From Sva-07 sp963717385 (GTDB lineage Bacteria > Actinomycetota > Acidimicrobiia > Acidimicrobiales > Ilumatobacteraceae), in NCBI GenBank assembly GCA_963717385.1, contig CAVQWE010000005.1, forward strand, positions 62,001-126,000: 64,000 nt of DNA, written 5' to 3'. The position numbers and the translations under genes were made by a program. The stretch's first letter is position 1; each line of letters begins with the position of its first letter. The notes below the pieces were generated by a model, which saw only the letters and a list, made by a program, of their open reading frames with translations, was not told the origin of the DNA and searched no databases. Of the stretch, positions 47,419-59,402 are shown piece after piece.

Positions 47419-48149
47419 GAGGCGTCCTCCTTCGCTGCGGGCTCTGCGTCCGCTGCGCTTTCGCCTCGCGCCGCTTCCGGCTCGTCGCTGGCGCTTCCCT
47501 CGCCGGCTTGCTCCTCCACGGTCGGCATCGGTTCGACGTCGACGATGCCGGGCCACGGCTTGATCATGCGGGCGAGCAACGGGAAGTCCTTGCGGAGGGG
47601 ATAGCCCTCGAAGTCGGTGGGCAGATACATGTTGCGGAGGTCGGGATGGCCGTTGAAGCCGATGCCGAACATCTCGTGACACTCGCGCTCGTGCCAGTTG
47701 GCACCGGCGAACACCGTGGTCCACGAGTCGACGGCGAACGGCTCGTCGGGAACGTCGGCTTTGATGGTGACACCGACGTGGCGGTCGAGGTCGACCAAGC
47801 GGGCGAACACCTGGAATCGCGTGTCGCCACCGGTGACTCCCTGGCGGATCTCGGTGTCGGGTTCCTTCGGCTCGGCGGTGGGGTCCTCTTCGCCCTTGCC
47901 GAACGGCGACGGCATCCAGTCGAGGCCCGAGATGAAGCTGAAGAACGTGAACCCGGCCGCCTTCAGTGCCTCGGCGGTTTGGCGCCAGGCCTCGGTCTGC
48001 ACGCGGATCCACAGGTCGTCGTTCGGCGTGATGTGCGTGTCGACGATCGCGTCGCCGATGCGGCTGCGAAGGTCGTCGATGATCCCCTCGCGCAGGCCGT
48101 CACCCGGCAGTGCAGCAGGCTGTTCGTCGGTGTCGGTGGCGTCACTCAA
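47415..48149 (-). CDS. nuoC: NADH-quinone oxidoreductase subunit C
   Basis: This encodes about 244 residues. The 30-kDa subunit signature HERECHEMFGIGFNGHPDLR, then YLPTDFEGYPLRKDFPL, lies in the second half. The start is probably TTG (LSDATDTDEQ), overlapping the nuoB stop; a GTG three codons earlier is equally possible. A Glu/Ala-rich C-terminal tail (about 30 residues) extends past the conserved part. It is not fused to NuoD, unlike in E. coli. Confidence 0.93.
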   Translation of the reverse strand: MSDATDTDEQPAALPGDGLREGIIDDLRSRIGDAIVDTHITPNDDLWIRVQTEAWRQTAEALKAAGFTFFSFISGLDWMPSPFGKGEEDPTAEPKEPDTEIRQGVTGGDTRFQVFARLVDLDRHVGVTIKADVPDEPFAVDSWTTVFAGANWHERECHEMFGIGFNGHPDLRNMYLPTDFEGYPLRKDFPLLARMIKPWPGIVDVEPMPTVEEQAGEGSASDEPEAARGESAADAEPAAKEDAS

Positions 48150-48744
48150 TGGGGCCACCGCCCACCACGATGGGCTCGCGATCAGGCGCCTTCGGCGTGT
48201 CGACCGCAGGTGCGGCAGCGATGCGTTCGCGCTCGCGGGTGGCCTGCTGGGTGGTGAATTCGTCACCCCGCCACTTGGCGGCCATGTCTTCGTTCTTGAT
48301 GCGCTGCTGGAGCAGCACGACGCCTTCGAGCAACGCCTCGGGCCGCGGCGGGCAACCGGGGATGTAGACGTCGATCGGGATGATCTGGTCGACGCCCTTG
48401 GTGACCGAGTAGCTGTCCCAGTACGGGCCGCCGCAGTTGGCGCACGAACCCATCGAGATGGCGTACTTCGGCTCGGGCATCTGCTCCCAGAGGCGGCGGA
48501 TCGCCGGAGCCATCTTGTCGGTGACCGTGCCGGAGATGCACACGAAGTCGGCCTGACGAGGGCTCGCCGGCAGCGGAATGACGCCGAGGCGCATCACGTC
48601 ATAGCGCGGCGAACCGAACGCAGCACCCATCTCGATCGCACAGCACGCCAGGCCCCACTGGTACACCCACAGCGAGTACGAGCGGCTCATGTTGAACAAC
48701 TTGGTGAGAGGGGCCGGCATCCGGCCCCGGTCGACTAGACCCAT
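48142..48744 (-). CDS. nuoB: NADH-quinone oxidoreductase subunit B
   Basis: This encodes 200 residues from ATG (MGLVDRGRMPAPLTKLFNMS), overlapping the nuoA end by 10 bases; the next ATG (MPAPLTK) is an alternative. The N2 cluster ligands are visible: the adjacent Cys pair in GLACCAIEMG, GSCANCGGPYWDSYS and PGCPPRPEALLEG. It passes electrons to quinone. The C-terminus has a charged tail. Confidence 0.96.
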   Translation of the reverse strand: MGLVDRGRMPAPLTKLFNMSRSYSLWVYQWGLACCAIEMGAAFGSPRYDVMRLGVIPLPASPRQADFVCISGTVTDKMAPAIRRLWEQMPEPKYAISMGSCANCGGPYWDSYSVTKGVDQIIPIDVYIPGCPPRPEALLEGVVLLQQRIKNEDMAAKWRGDEFTTQQATRERERIAAAPAVDTPKAPDREPIVVGGGPIE

Positions 48745-49100
48745 CGCAGCAGTCCTCGCTTCCAGGCGTACACCAGACCATCGAGCAAGAGCACGATGAA
48801 GATCAGCATTGCAACCAGTCCGAACGTCCCGTACCGCTCGATGTTGGCCGCCCACGGGAAGAGGAACACCGCTTCCACGTCGAAGATCACGAACAACAGG
48901 GCGAAGACGTAGTAGCGGATCTGGCTCTGCGACCAGCCCATTCCCACGGGGTCGACACCCGATTCGTAGGCAATGCCCTTGTCGTAGTTGGGGCGGGAGG
49001 GTCGAACGAGGGCCGCGAGACCCAAGAGGATGGCGCCCACCGCCACGGCAGTGAGGCCGAACCAGACCACGGTCAAGTAATCGCGCAGAAACACCGACAT
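48735..49100 (-). CDS. nuoA: NADH-quinone oxidoreductase subunit A
   Basis: This encodes 121 residues with three membrane helices. The family sequence YESGVDPVGMGWSQSQIRYY (usually YECGxxP) has Ser in place of the common Cys. The conserved FALLFVIFDVEAVFLFPWA follows. It is the first gene of the 11-gene nuo operon. Hairpins at 49121-49138 and 49161-49203 lie in its upstream region. Confidence 0.96.
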   Translation of the reverse strand: MSVFLRDYLTVVWFGLTAVAVGAILLGLAALVRPSRPNYDKGIAYESGVDPVGMGWSQSQIRYYVFALLFVIFDVEAVFLFPWAANIERYGTFGLVAMLIFIVLLLDGLVYAWKRGLLRWV

Positions 49101-49120
49101 CGGGTCGAGAAGCTATCAGG

Positions 49121-49138
49121 GGGTGGGAAAACCCACCC
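49121..49138. terminator. Small perfect hairpin upstream of nuoA
   Basis: A 7-bp stem (GGGTGGG with CCCACCC) and AAAA loop lie 21 bases before nuoA and 75 bases after the aquaporin stop. It could terminate the aquaporin transcript or sit in the nuo leader. Confidence 0.5.
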
Positions 49139-49160
49139 AACTGCGGACCCTCTGCGTCGT

Positions 49161-49203
49161 GCGGTGAGCGATGCGTGCAGACCACGCGCTCATCGCTCAC
49201 CGC
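49161..49203. repeat. Inverted repeat between aquaporin and nuoA
   Basis: Perfect 13-bp arms GCGGTGAGCGATG and CATCGCTCACCGC flank a 17-nt spacer. It shares TGAGCGA and GCTCATCGC with the 42-bp family but differs in arm length and phase. It lies 9 bases after the aquaporin stop, so it may simply be a terminator. Confidence 0.65.
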
Positions 49204-49212
49204 ATCAGAAGA

Positions 49213-49952
49213 TCAGAGGAGGTCGTCCGCCGGCGCCTCGGGCTCGCCGATCACCATCCACAACGCACCAGCCAGCACTGCACCGATCGCCGGGAACAGG
49301 ATGAAGGCCCAGACCTGGCCGAGCGCCCAGTCGCCCTGGAACACCGCCGTGGCGAGCGAGCGAGCCGGGTTGACCGAGGTGTTCGACACCGGGATCGAGA
49401 TCAGGTGCACCAGCGTGAGGCCGAGACCGGCTGCGATCGGTCCGAAGCCGGTCGGGACACCTCTGGTCGTGGTGGTGCCGAGCACGATCAGGACGAAGAT
49501 GGCCGTGACGACGATCTCGATGATCGCCACCGACAGCAGGTCGAAGCCTCCCGGTGAGTGTTCGCCGTAGCCGTTCGAGGCGAAGCCCGCATCCTGGGCC
49601 CGCGACAGGAACCCGTCGGTGCCGCTCAGGGTGAGGGCGATGATGCCTGCGCCGACGATGCCACCGACGAACTGGCCGATGAAGTACGGCGCCGACTTCG
49701 CAGCGTCGAGTTTCTTGGCCATGATCATGCCGATCGTGACCGCCGGGTTGATGTGACAGCCGGAGATCCGACCGATCAGATAGGCCATGCAGAGCAAGCT
49801 GAGGCCGAAGGCCAGCGACACGCCCAGCGCGCCGACGTTGAGCCCTTCGTTGAATCCACCGGTGGCGAAGATCGCGGTGCCGGGACCACCGATCACCAGG
49901 ACACGGCGGTGCCCAGTGCTTCGGCAATCGGAATACGAATGTTGTCGTTCAT
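49213..49952 (-). CDS. Aquaporin, AqpZ-like MIP channel (frame-disrupted)
   Basis: This encodes about 246 residues, starting MNDNIRIPIAEALGTAV. The two channel motifs are present, GCHINPAVTIG and SNTSVNPARSLATAV, with six membrane helices. The frame changes near 49908 after EALGTAV and continues as LVIGGPGTAIFATGG. His in the region before NPA and the compact loops suggest a water channel rather than a glycerol facilitator. It is monocistronic. Confidence 0.9.
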
Positions 49953-50073
49953 CAACGCGTGTCCTCTCTCGCCCCCGACCACGACGGACGTCACAGTCGA
50001 GCGAATGATATGGAACCGGCGAGCGATGATCGGTGATTCTCCGGGCGCGCACCTCCGGGTACCGTCGCCAGCG

Positions 50074-51267
50074 ATGGTGAACCGGCGCTCGCTGTATCTC
50101 CTGATCCTGGCGGTCACCGGCACCGGGATCATGGGCAACACGCTGCTCGCTCCAGCGATCCCCGACATCCTCGACGACTTCGGAATCAGCGACTCCGGCG
50201 CCGGACTGCTGATCGCTGCAACGTCGTTCCCTGGCATCTTCATGGCGCCGGTGATCGGTGTGCTCGCCGACCGGCTCGGGCGCCGACGGGTGCTGGTGCC
50301 CTGCCTGGCAACGTTCGGAGTGTTCGGCACCGCCGCAGCGCTCGCCCCCTCGTTCGGTTCGCTGATCGTCGCCCGATTCGGCATGGGGATCGGCGCTGCC
50401 GGGCTGATCAACCTCGCCGTGGTGCTGATCGGCGACCACTGGGGGCCGGAGGACCGGACTCGGCTGATTGGACGCAACGCGGCATTCCTCACCGTGTGTC
50501 TCGCGCTGATGCCGCCGATCGGTGGCGTGCTCACCGATCTCGGCTCCTGGCGGCTGGCGCTGGCTCCGTACAGCCTCGCCATGGTGACGGCGTGGGTGGC
50601 GTGGCGGATGCTGCCACCGGATCGACCCGATGCAACGGTGTCCCTCCGCCAGCAACTCGGCGGCGTCGGCGACGTGGTCCGACGACCGGAAGTGTTGGTG
50701 ATCCTGGTCGGCGGCGCCGCGTCGTTCGTGATGATCTTCGGCGTGTTCTTGTCGACACTGCCGATCCACCTCGAGAACGAGTTCGGCTACGGCGCTTCGG
50801 CGCGGGGGCTCTTCCTCGCGCTGCCGGCCATCCCCTCCACGCTGATGGCGTTCAACCTGCAACGGGTGCGCGAGCGCATGTCGGCACGGACGCTCCTGGT
50901 GATCTGCTCGCTCGCATTCGCCGCCGGATTCGCGCTGATCGGAGCCGCTGCTGCGGTGTGGTTGGTCGTGCTCGGCTGCATCGTCTACGGCTTCGGTGAG
51001 GGCGCGCTGATCCCCACTCTCCAGGCGCAGGCGGTCGAGTTGTCGCCGCCGGAGCACCGCGGTGCGGTCGTTGCTGTCTACGTCGGCGCCGCACGGTTGG
51101 GCCAGACGATCGGGCCGCTCGGTGCCGCTGCGTTGTTCGGCGCCACCACGACGTTCGTCGCGCTCGAAGTCGGCGCCGCGCTGGCGGTGGCCGTCGCAGT
51201 GATGTTCGCAGTCGGGCCTCGATCCGCCGCTGCGACGACATCTCGATCGGCCGCTGCGACGAAATGA
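50074..51267 (+). CDS. MFS transporter
   Basis: This encodes 397 residues, starting MVNRRSLYLLILAVTGTGIM, with about 12 membrane helices. The loop 2-3 motif GVLADRLGRRRVLVPCL identifies the major facilitator superfamily, drug:H+ antiporter-like branch. The substrate is unknown. The C-terminus carries a short tandem repeat (RSAAATTSRSAAATK) encoded by two near-identical 24-base units. It is divergent from the aquaporin gene and convergent with metH, 15 bases away. Confidence 0.88.
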   Translation: MVNRRSLYLLILAVTGTGIMGNTLLAPAIPDILDDFGISDSGAGLLIAATSFPGIFMAPVIGVLADRLGRRRVLVPCLATFGVFGTAAALAPSFGSLIVARFGMGIGAAGLINLAVVLIGDHWGPEDRTRLIGRNAAFLTVCLALMPPIGGVLTDLGSWRLALAPYSLAMVTAWVAWRMLPPDRPDATVSLRQQLGGVGDVVRRPEVLVILVGGAASFVMIFGVFLSTLPIHLENEFGYGASARGLFLALPAIPSTLMAFNLQRVRERMSARTLLVICSLAFAAGFALIGAAAAVWLVVLGCIVYGFGEGALIPTLQAQAVELSPPEHRGAVVAVYVGAARLGQTIGPLGAAALFGATTTFVALEVGAALAVAVAVMFAVGPRSAAATTSRSAAATK

Positions 51268-51282
51268 GGTCGGCTCGCTCGT

Positions 51283-54992
<3,710 letters not shown>

Positions 54993-54996
<4 letters not shown>

Positions 54997-55988
54997 GCGA
55001 CTTCTCTCTCGGTGTTCGCGGCGATGGCGTGGGCGCGGTTGATCGCGAGCCAGATGGTGACGGTGAGGCCGTCCTGGCCGGTGGGCGGTTCGACGTCGGT
55101 GATCGTCGGGCAATCGAGGCCAGCTTGGTCGAACCAGTCGACGAGCTGCTGGTGGGTGAATCCGAGACGCCGGTGGGCAGCGGCGCGCAAGAAGTCGTGG
55201 CGGTGCGGTGCGAAATCGACCACCAGGAGGCGGCCGCCCGGCGCGACGAGGCGTGCTGCCTCGGCGATGGCCCGCGACGGGTCGTCGAGATAGTGCAGGA
55301 CCTGGTGGATCACCACGAGGTCGAAGCTGGCCTGGTCGAGGGGCGGGCTGTGCACATCGCCCTGGCGGAGCTCCCAGTTGGAGGCACCACTGCGCTCGAG
55401 GTTGGCGCGAGCAACCGCCAGCATCGAGTGGCTGCTGTCGAGCCCGACCGCCCGGTCGGCTCGGCTGGCGAACAGCGCCAACATGCGTGCCGTGCCGGTG
55501 CCGACGTCGAGTACCCGACCGAGCGACTCGTGGCCGATCACATCGACGATGGCGGCTTCGACGGTGTCAGCGGCGGCGTGCAGCGAACGTTCCTCATCCC
55601 AGATCGGTGCGATCTGTTCGAAGTACTCGCTGGCCGCAACCGAGCGGCGCGATCGCACCGCATCGAGGCGCTGGAGGTCGGCGGCCAGTGCGGGGTCGGC
55701 GGCATCGATGGCGTCGAGTGCGGTGTTGGCCAGCGCCACATGCGGTGCCGAGCCGGCGAGCCGGAAGAAGGCCCACGTGCCTTCGCGGTGCTTCACGACG
55801 AGGCCCGCATCGACGAGCAACTTCAGGTGCCGCGACACACGCGGCTGCGACTGGCCGAGGATCTCGGTGAGGTCGGTCACGGTCAGCTCTCCGTGACGCA
55901 GCACGGCGACGATCCGCAACCGTGTCTCCTCGCCGATGGCGCGCAACACCTCGAGCGTCTGCTCGGCAGTGAGTGCGTTCGATGACAT
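54993..55988 (-). CDS. ArsR-type regulator fused to a SAM-dependent methyltransferase
   Basis: This encodes 331 residues from the ATG of MSSNALTAEQTLEVLRAIGE; a GTG 11 codons upstream would run through the operator and is less likely. Residues 5-90 form an ArsR winged helix (TRLRIVAVLRHGELTVTDLT, then QPRVSRHLKLLVDAGLV). A class I methyltransferase domain follows (RVLDVGTGTARMLALFAS, then VAPGGRLLVVDFAPH). Fusions of this type are linked to the methionine/SAH cycle. It overlaps metH by 4 bases, so it probably senses SAM or SAH and controls metH. No metal-binding Cys pair of classical ArsR is seen. Confidence 0.88.
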
Positions 55989-56003
55989 CCCCGAACCATA
56001 TAA

Positions 56004-56019
56004 GGATATCTGCATATCC
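56004..56019. promoter_or_regulatory. Candidate operator of the ArsR-methyltransferase/metH unit
   Basis: The inverted repeat GGATATCTGCATATCC (6-bp arms, 4-nt centre) lies 16 bases upstream of the ATG and is embedded in the AT-rich stretch from 55998. In such a GC-rich genome an AT-rich palindrome at a regulator's start is a good candidate for its own binding site. Confidence 0.55.
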
Positions 56020-56031
56020 ACAAGCCCCCCT

Positions 56032-56060
56032 GGTTCCCAGCGCCCCGGGCGTTGGGAACC
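56032..56060 (-). terminator. Hairpin after the Bcr/CflA-type MFS gene
   Basis: The stem GGTTCCCA...TGGGAACC extends inward with CGCC/GGCG pairs. It lies on the minus strand between the MFS gene and the ArsR-methyltransferase start and separates the two transcripts. Confidence 0.7.
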
Positions 56061-56069
56061 GCGGTGCGG

Positions 56070-57295
56070 TCAGCGTCGAGTCGCCGGCCCAGAGCAGGAG
56101 CACCAGGCCGACCACACCGAACAACAGCGAGCCGACCACCATCGGGGTGACGGTGCGGTCGATCTGAGCATCGATCACGGCGGCGAGCACGGCGCCGCCG
56201 CCGAGCGACACGAAGCCGAGCACGGCCGACGCAGTGCCGGCGAGTTCCCCCATCGGCTCCAACGCCAAGGAAGTGCACAGCGGCGTGATCAGCGTGCCGA
56301 GAGCGTTCGCAACCGCGGCCCACGCGAAGAACGTCCAGATCGATGGCACACCGTCGGCGGCCAGCGTGATCCGCAACACCGACTGCACACGTGGCAACGA
56401 ACGCAAGAGAAATCGTCACTGCCACGCGGCGCGCGCCGAACCGGTCGATCATCGGGCCGTTGACCAACAGCGCCAGCGCGACCACCACACCTGATGCGGC
56501 GAACCAGAACGCGAACTGCGAACCGCGGTCGTAGATGTCGTCGATGATCGGCTGTGCGCTGCCGAGCCAGATGAAGAACGCCGCGCTGGCGAGGGTCTGC
56601 GCGCCGATGTGGCCAATCGTCGTTCGGGTGGTGACGACCAGGCGAAGCGCATCGACCAGCGGGCGGAACTGCAGCGGGCGACGGAGCGCTGGATCGAGGG
56701 TCTCGCCGAACTTCAACGTCCAGACGACAGCCGCCGCCGATGCCAACAGCGCCGTCACGAACACCCCTTGCCAGGGGGCGAACAGCAAGATTCCCGCTCC
56801 GATGATCGGCACGAAGATCGGCCCCAGCAGGAAGACCGCGGTGACGATGGTGATCACCCGGGCCATGCGGTCGCCGGCGTAGAGGTCGCGTGCGATCGCC
56901 TGGCGGAGCACGAACGGCGCAGCGGCTCCGAGACCCCAGAGCAGTCGGCCGGCGAGCAACACCTCGAGGGTCGGCGCGGCGATCGCCGTCACGACGCCGA
57001 GCGAATACAGCCCGATACCGAACAGCATCGTGGGCCGTCGGCCGAAGCGGTCGGACGCCACGCCGTAGACCAGCTGGCCGATCGCCATGCCGAGGATGTA
57101 GACGGTGCCGATCACCCCGACACTCACACCGCGGTCGGACAACCCGAACGCCGCGTCGAGTTCGTCGAATGCCGGCAGCGAGATGTCGACGCCGACCGCG
57201 AGCAGGATGCCGAGGTACGCGAGATACGAGATGACTGCGGTGTCGGAGCGTCCCTTCTCGGAGCCCCGCACCGGCATGTTCGTGGTCGCAGACAT
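56070..57295 (-). CDS. MFS multidrug transporter, Bcr/CflA type (frame-disrupted)
   Basis: This encodes about 408 residues, starting MSATTNMPVRGSEKGRSDTA. The early sequence VDISLPAFDELDAAFGLSD and GQLVYGVASDRFGRRPTMLF match the Bcr/CflA drug-resistance branch. The frame changes near 56390, after which SIWTFFAWAAVANALGTLIT and later helices continue. No stop is found in that frame before the terminator hairpin; a stop at 56070 in the remaining frame fits the family length, so a second indel near the end is likely. The substrate is unknown. It is divergent from the uridine phosphorylase gene. Confidence 0.82.
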
Positions 57296-57362
57296 CGCCG
57301 GGCGAGGCTACGGGGACCATCGACACTGCATGCCCGAGCGACACACCAGTAGCGTCGGTTCC

Positions 57363-58124
57363 ATGACAGCGGTGTTCCACCTCGGGTTGACAGCAGACAT
57401 GTTGCAGGGCGCCACCGTGGCGATCGTGCCGGGCGACCCGGCGCGGGTCGAGCGGATCGCGGCCACGATGGATCGCCACGAGTTCCTCGCTGCGCACCGC
57501 GAGTTCACTTCGTATCTGGGTTGGCTGGGCGAGACGCCGGTGGTCGTGTGCTCCACAGGGATCGGCGGCCCGTCGGTGTCGATCGCCGTCGAGGAGTTGG
57601 CGCAGCTCGGGGTTCGCACCTTCTTGCGAGTGGGCACCACGGGCGGCATCCAGCCGCACCTACGACAGGGCGATGTGATCGTGACCACGGGAGCGGTGCG
57701 TCTCGACGGGGCCAGCTTGCACTTCGCTCCGATGGAGTTTCCTGCGGTTGCCGACTTCGAGTGCACGACAGCGCTGGTCGAGGCGGCTCGGGCGGTGGGC
57801 GTGGAACCGCACGTGGGCGTCACGGCATCATCCGACACCTTCTACCCGGGCCAGGAGCGCTACGACACGTTCTCGGGTCGGGTCACCCGACGATTTCGCG
57901 GCAGCCTCGAGGACTGGCAGGCGATGGGCGTGCTCAACTACGAGATGGAGGCCGCCACGCTGTTCACGATGTGCGCCTCGTCGGGGCTGCGCGCCGGGTG
58001 TGTCGCTGGCGTGCTGGTGAACCGGACCCAAACCGAAACACCCGACGAGGAAACAGCGAAACGCATCGAGTCGACCACGGTGTCGGTGGCGGTCGAAGCG
58101 GTGCGACGACTCATCGAAGGGTGA
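57363..58124 (+). CDS. udp: Uridine phosphorylase
   Basis: This encodes 253 residues, the same length as E. coli Udp, from the ATG of MTAVFHLGLTADMLQGATVA. The phosphate-binding IVPGDPARVERIA, FLRVGTTGGIQPHLRQGDVI and the nucleoside-site VLNYEMEAATLFTMCASSGL are all visible. It splits uridine with phosphate into uracil and ribose-1-phosphate for pyrimidine salvage. The EMEA Glu binds ribose. It is monocistronic, with the next gene convergent. Confidence 0.92.
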   Translation: MTAVFHLGLTADMLQGATVAIVPGDPARVERIAATMDRHEFLAAHREFTSYLGWLGETPVVVCSTGIGGPSVSIAVEELAQLGVRTFLRVGTTGGIQPHLRQGDVIVTTGAVRLDGASLHFAPMEFPAVADFECTTALVEAARAVGVEPHVGVTASSDTFYPGQERYDTFSGRVTRRFRGSLEDWQAMGVLNYEMEAATLFTMCASSGLRAGCVAGVLVNRTQTETPDEETAKRIESTTVSVAVEAVRRLIEG

Positions 58125-58156
58125 CACAACGGTTGGGGGTTGACCCCGTCGTCAGA

Positions 58157-58535
58157 TCAGGGCTTGGACGCCAGATCGTTGGCGGCGACGAAGGCCCGGT
58201 AGAGATCGAGCAGTGACTGCTTCTGGTTGTCGGTGAGACGGTCGTCGGTGGAGATCACCGACTCGGTCGATGCGTTCAGCGACTGCAGCGTCGTGGCGGC
58301 CGAGGTAGGCAAGCAGTTTGTCGCTCGGCACGTTGAGCGCCTGGGCGAGACCGTTGAGCACTCGCACCGACGGCTCGTGGAGGCCGCGTTCCAGCTGGCT
58401 GAGGTAGGCGTCGGACAGGTCGGCCAGACGGGCCAGTTCGCGCTGCGACAGGTCGGCGATGCGGCGCTGGCTCTTGATGAAGTCGCCGAGCGCGCCAACT
58501 CCCAGTGGCGGTCGAGCGTCGGCCTGGTCGTTCAT
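58157..58535 (-). CDS. XRE-family regulator, Rv0474-like (frame-disrupted)
   Basis: This encodes about 125 residues, starting MNDQADARPPLGVGALGDFI. The helix-turn-helix reads RELARLADLSDAYLSQLERG, then LHEPSVRVLNGLAQALNVPS. The C-terminal part ESVISTDDRLTDNQKQSLLD closely resembles the end of mycobacterial Rv0474. The frame changes near 58290. In mycobacteria Rv0474 lies next to hbhA, and here too an HbhA-like gene lies directly upstream on the same strand. It probably regulates that gene. Confidence 0.82.
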
Positions 58536-58562
58536 GGGCGTCAGCCTATGACGGCGCGCAAC

Positions 58563-58604
58563 GGCGGTGCCGCCGGACCCGGGGGGAGGTCCGACAGCAC
58601 CGCC
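58563..58604 (-). terminator. Hairpin after the HbhA-like gene
   Basis: The outer stem GGCGGTGC/GCACCGCC with an inner GGACC/GGTCC pairing starts about 14 bases after the stop. It separates the HbhA-like gene from the downstream XRE gene. Confidence 0.7.
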
Positions 58605-58617
58605 GCCGACGCGCGGA

Positions 58618-59163
58618 TCACTTGGAGGCAGCAGCCTTCTTGGCGACCGACTTCTTGGCCGGGCTCTTCTTGGCGACCGACTTCTTGGCCGGGGCGCTTC
58701 TTGGCGACCGTCTTGGTGGCGGGGTGGTCTTGGCCACGGTCTGCTTGGCAGCCTTCGTGGCGGTGCCGGCAGCTGACTTGGCGGCGCCAACGACCTTGTC
58801 GGCGGCGGCCTTTGCGTTGTCGGCCTTGATCATGTCGACGACGCGCTGGTTCATGTCACGGTTGAGCGACACGGCGCGCTCGACGAAGTCGAGGTAGCGC
58901 TCACCGGCGACGGTCGGCGTCGGGAAAGCTGTCGGCGAACGGCAGCTCGACGGAGACCTGGTTGCGGACCTGCTCGTTGATGCGGTCGGCAGTGGTGACG
59001 GCGAACTCGACGATGCGACGGTTGGTGTCGAGCACGGCATCGAGCACCTGGTCGCTCGTGGTCGTGAAACGCTCGCTGATGTCGTTGTCGTTGATCGCGT
59101 CGTTGACCTGTCGGTGATGGTGGTGGTCGCCTCGTTGGCGAACTTGGTGATCTGCTCGAACAT
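58618..59163 (-). CDS. HbhA/phasin-like protein with Lys-Ala-Pro repeat tail (frame-disrupted)
   Basis: This encodes about 181 residues, starting MFEQITKFANEATTTITD. The middle reads QVNDAINDNDISERFTTTSD and DRINEQVRNQVSVELPFADS, a long amphipathic helix, then FVERAVSLNRDMNQRVVDMI. The tail is AKKSVAKKSPAKKSVAKKA, a histone-like or heparin-binding repeat as in mycobacterial HbhA. Frame changes near 59115, 58925, 58722 and 58697 are needed to read it. HbhA-type proteins are surface adhesins in mycobacteria, and relatives bind lipid inclusions or DNA. The tail could bind polyanions; the location is not evident. Confidence 0.72.
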   Translation of the reverse strand: MFEQITKFANEATTTITDRSTTRSTTTTSASVSRPRATRCSMPCSTPTVASSSSPSPLPTASTSRSATRSPSSCRSPTAFPTPTVAGERYLDFVERAVSLNRDMNQRVVDMIKADNAKAAADKVVGAAKSAAGTATKAAKQTVAKTTPPPRRSPRSAPAKKSVAKKSPAKKSVAKKAAASK

Positions 59164-59242
59164 GTCGAACTCCTTGTTTCGTGGTGGTTGCTGGGGGCTT
59201 CTGGCTCGCCGGGCGGTTGCCCGGTCTGCCGTTCTGTTGCTA

Positions 59243-59294
59243 ACTATATCTCGCATTCCATGATCTGCAACGTGCGTGCGTGAAATATCTCGCA
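59243..59294 (-). promoter_or_regulatory. Promoter of the HbhA-like gene with two repeats
   Basis: On the minus strand TTGCAG (59265-59270), a 16-base gap and TATAGT (59243-59248) form a sigma-70-type promoter about 80 bases before the gene. The 10-base word ATATCTCGCA (plus strand) occurs at 59246-59255, on the -10, and again at 59285-59294, upstream of the -35. The paired sites suggest repressor binding, perhaps by the adjacent XRE protein. Confidence 0.6.
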
Positions 59295-59402
59295 CATTCT
59301 CCGGCCCGTGCGGATTGCGTGGCGGGATGCGCAATCAGAACCGCGCAGACACTCGCCTATCGTGTGCACGTGGGAGGGAACTCGGTACCTCGTCGAGCGA
59401 CG

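Noticed and set aside
46246..48012. A nuoC-nuoD fusion as in E. coli, since the nuoD frame is open far upstream
   Set aside because: The upstream part of that frame is a shadow of nuoC. The true nuoC is in another frame and ends with a stop overlapping the GTG of nuoD.
38221..48744. Programmed ribosomal frameshifting in nuoM, nuoL and nuoI
   Set aside because: The breaks have no common slippery sequence or downstream structure, and equal breaks occur in unrelated genes, so sequence indels are simpler.
58133..58148. GGGGTTGACCCC after udp as a member of the GGGGTC palindrome family
   Set aside because: The arms are only five bases with no flanking symmetry, so chance cannot be excluded.
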